Part shown: one piece after another, positions 56,842 to 64,000 of the stretch
Layout: every line of letters begins with the position of its first letter
Position numbering within the stretch: position 1 is the first letter of the stretch
Assembly: GCF_004011695.2 (NCBI RefSeq)
Contig: NC_082409.1
Span: forward strand, 930,001 to 994,000
Reading direction: 5' to 3'
Length of the DNA stretch: 64,000 bases
DNA from: Ascochyta rabiei
Lineage: Eukaryota; Ascomycota; Dothideomycetes; Pleosporales; Didymellaceae
Position numbers and translations under genes: made by a program
Notes under the pieces: generated by a model
What the model was told of the DNA's origin: nothing
The model's input: the letters and a program-made list of their open reading frames with translations, nothing else
The model's database searches: none

Positions 56842-58443
56842 TCAGTGACCATAGATCCTTACAGGGTGCGCCTCCGTGTTCAGCACCCACTTATTGCTCC
56901 CCGACCTACTAACCTGCCACTCAGCGTCATCATCCACTTGAATAAGATAGCTATACTTGAGCACCTCAGCAAACCAAAAGCTCTCCATCATATCCTCAAA
57001 CCCGCCTCCCCGCGCAGCAGTGACGTCTCGGATTGTGCTGTACCCACTACCAACGCGTGTCGTGGCATTGATGGCTACAAACGCGTCCCACGCCCATTCC
57101 TGATACTTCTTGTCGCCCGTGGCGCGGTAGGCGTAGTAGTAGCTTTCGATGACTTCCGGGCGGAGCTGGTAGCCGGGGCTGAGGATGTAGAAGCCATTTT
57201 GGATGAAGAAACTACGCTGGCCCGCGGGGATCGTGTTGGGGTCCCAGCCGAAGACTTCCGGTCCGATGTGTGTCGTTGTTGTGGCGTATGTCTCGTGGCA
57301 TCCGTTTACGAGGGAGAGGCCGTACTGCAGGTACTTTGGTGAGTTGAGGACTTGGCCGCCCAGGATGAAGTTGCCGCCGTGGAAGCACGCGAGGTGCTGG
57401 CTCACGAGCTGGCGCTCTGTGCCGTTGAACGTGGCGACGAAGGTCAGGTCCGGACGTGTCAGCGGGTGGCTCGTCAGATAGCCGATTGTGGAATCTGCGG
57501 CTAGGATCCAGCGGTCGAGCAGGACTTGGTACCGCGCTGGGTCATAGATGTACATTTTGAGCAGGTACTCGTAGAAGGAGTCCGCGCCACCTATCCAGCC
57601 ACCCTGCGCGTCGAGGAACTGGCCAGTCAGCGGGCTGATGTTCATGCCCAATAGACCGGGAAAGGGCTCCGAGGCTGCGGGGGAGGGGTGGATAAGGTAC
57701 GACTCTGCGCGCTCGACCAGAGCTGCGTACGTCCTGTTTCCCGTGAGGTCGGCCAGCCGCACCCATTCCATGATGAGAGTGCCGACTGTTGCAAGGCCAT
57801 TCGGTCCAACAGAGACACTGCGCGTGGAAAAATCGAGATCGTTCCAGGGTACACCCGTGGGCGTTTCGAACGCGTAGCTCAAGTTGTTGGCGAGATGGAC
57901 GGATTGCTCGAGGAGGGCTTTTACGTTTGCCGGATCGTCTGCCAGGTGGGCCAAGGGGCCGGAAAGAAAGTCGTAGCCCGAGAGCATGCCACCTAGGTAC
58001 CGGATTGTGGTCTCAAAGAGGGAGACTGATGTCTCTGTCGTGGACCAGTCGATGGTAGGGATGTACGAGATGATCTGGTTGACAATCTCTTTCTCGCCCA
58101 TGACGAGTGCTGTGCTGAGTGCATCAGCGGCCGAAGCACCCCATCCATTACTAGAGAAGAATCAGTGATATATCATACGCTTGGCGTGAAGCCGTGTTTA
58201 CCGTGAGTTGCCAAAACTATTCGTGACTGGCAACAGTTCATCGTTGGGAAACGCGTATGTGTAATATCCCGCCCAGCTCAGCCTGAACGTGTCGACAACG
58301 GCCTGTGCTCTGTTTGCTGAGAGTGAATAGTACTGTCGTTTCTCTTGGGCAACATGTGATTGCTCCTGATGGGACTCTGCGGGAAGAGCCCAGACAAACG
58401 AAGGAACTACGGCGCTGAGCGCCAAAGCGTTGAGAAGAACCAT
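56842..58443 (-). CDS. Class I alpha-1,2-mannosidase, GH47
   Basis: Two exons, 58443-58202 and 58150-56842 (51-nt intron GTAAAC..ACTGAT..CTAG), 516 residues. It has a signal peptide (MVLLNALALSAVVPSFVWALP). Conserved GH47 blocks follow: [27 protein letters not shown], split by the intron at R-N; then MLSGYDFLS, LIMEWVRLADLTGN, FHGGNFILGG, YYAYRATGDKKYQEW, DMMESFWFAEVLKYSYL and the C-terminal calcium-site Thr in LNTEAHP. It trims alpha-1,2-linked mannose from N-glycans. Lacking a transmembrane anchor, it is probably secreted or lumenal, like Aspergillus and Penicillium msdS enzymes. Confidence 0.95.
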
Positions 58444-59312
58444 TACAAGCTGTCCTCACAACCGGACGAACTGGTCAACGAGCCTTTATGGATGTGGAGA
58501 CCAGCACGAGAGGAATGCTTGGTTGGTCCTTACCTTATACAAAAGCTCATCTGAGTCAAGGGCAGGGTCCTATGCAGTAATGCGAGCCACTATATACACC
58601 GGCCTAACCCCATCTTGAACCTCAGCAGGGAACTCGTCTTGTCATTATGAGACCATGATACCTACCTGCACACATGCACCAAGCCGTCAATTCCCATGCT
58701 GTGCTTGCGACCACCAGGAGGATGGTTATCGTCAGCCAATCATGATCAGTCGTTCCGAGCGGATGGTAGAGCATGTGCTAGCGTCGCGTGATTGCATTTC
58801 GGTTGAGGAAGGTGTGAAGCCGAAGCAACGGTGTTGTCATACAAGGCGCGTGTGGCCAATATCTTGTGGCCTCACCTAGCGTGCGCTGTCGATCAGTGTG
58901 CTTTTAGAGACGCTGAGGGTCCTCACAGATGTGTTCAAATCTTGGGGCGACGTCAGTTTACCTACCTGAGCATGCTGTTAGTCAGATACTAGCAATCGCA
59001 TCGACTATACAAAGGGCATCGGACTCTTAAGCAGTGCGGCTATCCGGAGAATGCTTGGCTGTGTTCATGTCAAAGTCGTAAGGGGAAGCCAGTCGGGACG
59101 ATTGCGTGCCTGACCACATGCACCCTTGGATGTGGGGAGAAAAGGGCCGTGCTCTGATCTTCGCAGCCTTCCGCTATCTTACTTGCACTTCGAGCTATCG
59201 ACATGTGATGAGTTCACCTGGAGAGCTGTTAGCTGGCTAGACGATCGGTCATCGAACTCGTTTCATTCGTCTATGATGTCCAACTCCGTCCGCAGCTCCG
59301 CGGCACACACGA
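58444..59312. other. Gene-free stretch
   Basis: Promoter of the GH47 gene and 3' flank of the AP-1 gamma gene. No further gene is visible. Confidence 0.45.
58591..58596 (-). promoter_or_regulatory. Candidate TATA box of the GH47 gene
   Basis: TATATA lies about 150 bases upstream of the ATG in the gene's orientation. Positional evidence only. Confidence 0.35.
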
Positions 59313-62178
59313 TTATGTTGGCTCTGACCAGTCGACCTGCTCTGATACCGGACCTACACTGCTTGCATAGCTGAGCTTGAGTCTTAGCCTGAGCCTCGCT
59401 GGAGGGGGCTGTATTGTTTGTCAGCGCTCATTTCATGTTGTTTCTAGGAACCAACTTACCCCATTGACCGATGTGACTCGCATTTGTTGTGTTGCATCTT
59501 GTCCCGCATCTAGTTCCCCTGTACTGATAGGCTGCAGCTGCAGTTTCTGGCTCTTCGGAACGGCGGCTTGCAGATTGACTGCAGATAGCTGCCCAACCCC
59601 TCCTGTGTTCCGGAAACGCGCGAGCAGCTGCACCGCGTTGGCGTCACGCTTGAGCTGGAAGGTGATTGCGAGATCGTTCTTATTGTACACGGGGTGCGCA
59701 GGTGGTCCAGAAGCCACTGAAGGTGTTGAAGTCTGAGGCGGCGGTGATGACATGCCTCCAAGACCGCCAAGTAAGTCCATTGACGCTGCTTGTGGAGGCG
59801 GCCGTGACTGCGCAGGTGCCGGTGAACTTGATGGGCCGCTGTTGAACAAATCCATGATGTTCGCAACATTGGACTGGGGTGTAGCGGACGCCGTCTGGGT
59901 AGGCGGTGAAGATGCGGATGGCCCGCCTCCACCGAGAATGTCTGCCAGAAGATCTTGGTTTTGCTGGGACCCACTGGTTGCGCCGTTCGTTTCCGGTACG
60001 CCAGAGTCGCCCATGAGATCGAGGAGTAGATCCTCTGTCGCTGCCTGTGCAGGCTTCTTCTTGCTGACGATCTTGGACTGCCGCTTCTTGGTAGCCTCAC
60101 CCAGCACGCGTTGCTCCTCGCGGATCTCAGGAGGTGGCATCTTCTCAAGAACACCTCTTCTAATCGAGTCATATCCAAACAGGTTGCCATACTCGGCAGC
60201 GCGCTGTTGAGTCTCGACGTCGAGGTTGGAGCCGTATCTTTGCAGCAGTCTGCGCAGGCGCTCAATCTGAGCTGGCTCACTAAGTCGCGTTGTCAACTTC
60301 ATCGAAGCTGTGATGATGTACTGCTGAACAATGAGCCCGGCGTAGCTGCTGTTCAGGATGGTCTCGAAAAGATCGACAACATCGCTCTCCTTCACTTCCT
60401 TGACAAGTTCCTCCTCTTCGTACTGGCCGCCTCTTAACAGCGCATCTCCGTATTCTCCAATAACCCAAGAACCTGCTAAAGTCAATCCCTCCTGAGTGAT
60501 GTCTTCTGTCAGCGCCGCGTAGAGCTTCTGTACGGAGTAGGTCTGGAGATCCGTCGTTGTCGCAATTAATCGAACGAATGATGACAGAATCTGCTCCTTG
60601 ACATAGTTGCCAGCCTAGGTCTGTGCATCAGCATTGGTACGGTCGAGAGCTTTATGGTACCTACAAGTTTCAGCACCCGTAACATGGTGTCGACGTGCCA
60701 TCTTTTGTTCGGGGCGAACCTGTCCGCAGCGATTCCAATCTGTGACGTCATGACGGGTTTGAACTCGTTGTCGGCAACCTCGAGGAAAGCAAGCAGTTCG
60801 CGAATCAGTACGCGCACGTTGCTCTCATTGATCAAAGTGAAGCTGAGGTCGAGCGCACGTCTCCGGATACTGATATCAGGGTCGCGTAGGCAGTCCAAGA
60901 TGGTGTTTCGGTGTCGTTGAACAGCGTTGGGTTCGACTGCGACAACCTTGTTCAATGTGTTGAGGGCAACATATCTGATGTTGTTATCCCTGTTCGACAG
61001 GAACTTTCCGAGAATGTTCACACCAAGCACACGGAGACCTGAATCGGCCTCGATGTCAAGGATGGTAAGTACGGCCTCATACAGGATGGAATTTCCAACA
61101 TTCTTCGAAGAGTCTGTGTTTGTGGCGACCTGCTAGCGTCAGACACGGCCAAACTCTTGCATTCGGCGGACATACCTGGGCGAGGATATCGTTGATCTGC
61201 TCGCTGACCTGAGCGTCGCCGCGTGCAAGGACTCGCAGTAATTGCAGGATCTTGCACTGCACGAATGGGTCCGTGATGCCTGTTACGTCGTGTTCAGGCG
61301 CATATCCTGAGGAAGAAAGGCCCTTCAGGATCTTTACGAGAGCCGGTACTTGTGGCTTGAACAGGTCCTTGATGCCGTTTTCATCATCCTCTGCCTCATC
61401 TGCCTCACACAGACTTGTGACCAATGTGAGACCGCACAGTAGGACGCCGTGGTTGCGATCTTGCAACAGCAACTTGGCCTTGTCTAGGAAATGCTCCTGG
61501 AGATCGGGCACCTTTCTGCATATCCTCATGGCGCACAGGGCGGCCTTCCGGCGAATGTAAGGGTTTGCGCTTGCTATTATCGTCTCGACTTCGGGGAACA
61601 GGTCTCGAGCCATTTCGACGGAGGCAATGTTACCGAGGGTGCAGAGGGCGAGACCGACAGTGTACTGGTTGGCGTGGTTCAGATCACTGCGCGGGCGTCA
61701 GTTTCCATGGCTGTGCAGCACGACGGGATAGCGCACTTCTTCAGCGAGTTGGTGACCAGTGTCAGGACCTCTTGGTTCTCGTCCAACAGCAGCATGGTGC
61801 CTAGGTAGCCGAGGCGCTTGTCTGCGAAGCGCGGGGATGCCAGCAGCTTCAGACATTCAATCTGTCCGAAGTGTGTTCTCTCACCCAGCGTGAAGAGGTA
61901 CAAGAGCTTGGCGACATTGTTTCTCCTGCCTGACTGTGAGCATGTGCCCCTCGTGCAGCGGCAGTAGCAGCAGCGGCAGCATTGCAACACACCTCACGTT
62001 GGAGTCGTGGCTCTCTTCCCTGAAACTGGCGCGGATGGCTGCACTCTCCTTCTGCACGACGGCGCGCTCGTCGGCAATCGTCTTCGCGGCTCGCACATTC
62101 CGAATGAATTGCTTGACTAGACATCCTTAGCATGCGTGCATAGCTGGGCTCTTTGATGCTTGGCGTACGAGAGGTCAT
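59313..62178 (-). CDS. APL4: AP-1 clathrin adaptor complex, gamma subunit
   Basis: Seven coding exons: 62178-62169, 62116-61993, 61925-61737, 61686-61176, 61129-60665, 60614-59460, 59408-59313; 849 residues. All six introns are 46-67 nt and each join restores conserved peptide: [92 protein letters not shown]. The adaptin N-domain is an alpha-solenoid (about 1-590). A Gly/Ser/Pro/Gln hinge follows with clathrin-box-like DLL motifs ([17 protein letters not shown]). The gamma-ear runs from about 730 to the end [10 protein letters not shown]. The complex sorts cargo between trans-Golgi and endosomes. The first coding exon has only 10 bases, so gene finders may start it wrongly. Confidence 0.96.
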
Positions 62179-62948
62179 GGTGACGGTCGCTGGGACCCCA
62201 CCCCAGGAATCGTCGAGAGGAGAACCGAGTGGTCGCGGGCGGTAGCTGAGCGTGCGGGGCGTGGGGGTGCTGTCGCTGTGATGAGAGGGAAAGCGGGTGT
62301 TTGCGCTGCTGGCTGCGATTCGAGGTTCGAGGTGTACGGCAAGGTAAGCCTTACAGCCAGCGAGCCAGGGTTCGCGCGGAACGGAGAAACGACGTTCGTG
62401 TCCCCTGCCTCGTCTCTGGAACTTGGGAGCTAGTCAGGCTGGGCTGGCTTTGGTAGACAACCTCTACTAGACAGACGAGTAGGAACCCGCTACGATCTTT
62501 GCATAAAACCAACAACTGCCCAGCCCTTGCCGGGCACCTCCATGCTTTGTGACAGAGGCCTGGCGCGGATAGCTGCCATAACTCGTTCGTCCTGCCTCGT
62601 GAGCTTGACTGACGCATGACTCGCGGAGCCGCTGATGTCAACATCCGTCCTGCATGCAGTATTCGCGCGCTACCAGTCCACTAAACGATCAACTTGTCTA
62701 AGCACTTAGCTGCCCAGTACGTAGACGCCATGTATACTGAAATCTGCCTGGAGTCACGTTAGATCCCTGCCATTAGTGCCAGCAGACCAGGTTTCTCTTC
62801 ATCAACCGCGGCTGTTGCGGCCACATTTGACAGCACCGTGACCGAGTGACCCGGGCAAGCCGCAGATCGCCGTCTGGGCTGGCCACATCCTGTATCCACA
62901 TGTGCCACTGCTCCCTCCTTCTACTATGCACACGTTCTCTGATCCATA
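62179..62948. other. Divergent promoter, AP-1 gamma / sterol O-acyltransferase
   Basis: A 770-base intergenic region between two divergent genes. I see no RNA gene or repeat. Confidence 0.5.
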
Positions 62949-64000
62949 ATGGCCGAGTCTACCTCGATTGACGCACATCCACACGACGGTCATGGCGAGC
63001 ATCACTCGCCGCGACCGCGTAAACCCAATCACATCGACTTCCTCAAGCCTCGACTCAGCGATGAATCCGTGACGCAACACTTGGAGGCAGGATCAGGGGT
63101 CTCGAGGTGAGACAGACCTGCTCTATGTATGTGCAGCGTGTACTGACTACCTCCGCAGTGGTAGAACAACTCCCATCCCCGTCGATGCCCTGCCTTCCGT
63201 CCAGGCCGCATCCTCTGCGCGCCGACAGATTCGAGCTCAGCAGAAGCGGCGCATGTTCCCTACCGTAGACTATGTTGATCGCGTCTCCCACTTCGACCCA
63301 GCGAGCGACTACCATGACTTCCGCGGCTTCTTTGTGCTCTTCTGGATTGGCCTGGCCATCATGGTCATCACTTCAATGCTTCGCACGGCAAAGGAGACCG
63401 GATACCCGTTCCAGATCAGGCAGTGGAAACTATTCAAGGAGAAGATATGGGAGCTGGGCCTCGTGGACGGTGCCATGGTAGGGAGCACTGCGGTGGCACT
63501 CCCACTCCAGAAGCTGTTCCTCAAGGGGAAGGGGCCACTGCGCTGGAGTCAGCTTGGTATAGCGATCCAGAGCATATACCAGGTCTTTTGGCTCTCGTTC
63601 TGGTGCACGTAAGCATACGCTTGTCTGGTCTGTGGAAGGCTAGCTGATGAGTTATAGGTACCCTTTTATTCGCGACTGGAGCTGGACTGCTCAGGTCTTC
63701 TTCACCCTGCATTTACTTGCGATCTTCATGAAGATGCATTCATACGCGTAAGCTCGTTCCCGAGCCATGCCCCTGTACTCACTGATCCACTGCGACAGCT
63801 TCTACAACGGCCACCTGAGCGAAACGCTGCGCCGTCTGAACGATCTCGACAGCCCTGAGAAAGCCAGCAAGACAGCAGCGGTCCGATACCCGAAACCGCG
63901 CACGCACTTACATGAGATCCCGCAATCTCCCAGTCAGGTAGAGCCTGATGCTGCAAACAAAGAGTCTTTGCGCCAGCTTCGCGAAGATCTTGCCTTTGAG
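62949..64000 (+). CDS. Sterol O-acyltransferase (ACAT/ARE family), N-terminal part
   Basis: Four exons are visible: 62949-63106, 63159-63608, 63658-63747 and 63799 to the window edge; the 3' part is outside. The His-rich cytosolic N-terminus (MAESTSIDAHPHDGHGEHH) is followed by the typical fungal block RMFPTVDYVDRVSHFDP-x-DYHDFRGFFVLFWIG. Transmembrane segments and the HLLAIFMKMHSYAFYNGHL region come next; in MBOAT sterol acyltransferases this precedes the active-site core, which is not in the window. The enzyme esterifies ergosterol with acyl-CoA at the ER for storage in lipid droplets. DGAT1-type enzymes are the alternative, but FYNGHL and the N-terminal block favour Are1/Are2. Confidence 0.88.

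Overview
The window is nuclear DNA of a filamentous ascomycete, most likely a plant-associated Dothideomycete (Pleosporales-like). This is inferred from gene content, short introns (mostly 46-82 nt, GT-AG, with CTAAC/CTGAC-like branch sites) and an AT-rich decayed island that looks RIP-mutated. No organelle, bacterial or viral segment is visible. I rebuilt exon structures by eye from splice signals and by requiring family-conserved peptides to join in frame; all coordinates are coding coordinates, not transcript ends.

Layout. 1-529: 3' end of an Stm1/SERBP1-like RGG protein. 1310-3502: RBR-type E3 ligase with an in-frame UGA. 5696-8600: secreted GH3 beta-glucosidase. 8818-10252: pepsin-like aspartic protease with a stop codon inside its catalytic exon. 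10441-11799: Nop13-like RNA-binding protein. 12774-15736: Nbr1-type autophagy receptor. 16448-17287: SDR. 18668-20406: AA9 LPMO with CBM1. 20757-21707: heme peroxidase. 22.7-25.3 kb: AT-rich island with a protein-kinase relic and a RING-like fragment. 25711-26624: protein with a Ty1/copia Pol beta-barrel-like fold. 27128-28833: second heme peroxidase. 29611-30064: parvulin. 30646-34073: Hos4-like ankyrin protein. 35200-36143: polyprenol reductase. 36600-37774: Kv-beta-like aldo/keto reductase. 38032-39301: FAS1 protein. 39991-42870: Sec39. 43763-44396: ribosomal protein eS12. 44822-48068: Ark1/Prk1-type kinase. 49869-51722: Grr1-like F-box/LRR protein. 52433-55360: Mios/Sea4. 55666-56613: Efg1. 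56842-58443: GH47 mannosidase. 59313-62178: AP-1 gamma-adaptin. 62949-64000: sterol O-acyltransferase, cut by the window end.

How the genes relate. Most are independent housekeeping genes: ribosome biogenesis and translation (Stm1-like, Nop13, Efg1, eS12, parvulin), membrane traffic (Sec39, AP-1 gamma, Ark-type kinase), nutrient signalling and turnover (Grr1, Mios, Nbr1, RBR ligase), and lipid/dolichol metabolism. Interspersed is a lignocellulose/secretome set (GH3, AA9-CBM1, two heme peroxidases, FAS1, GH47). The two peroxidase genes bracket the AT-rich island.

Most interesting points: two independent in-frame stops in otherwise well-preserved genes (RBR ligase and aspartic protease); an AA9 LPMO whose tail carries a duplicated short acidic helix-like motif on either side of the CBM1; a RIP-like kinase relic; a probably domesticated retroelement domain lacking the protease DSG triad; an eS12 gene whose first coding exon is only the ATG and whose next acceptor is a CAGCAG tandem; and an 11-bp minisatellite in a divergent promoter.
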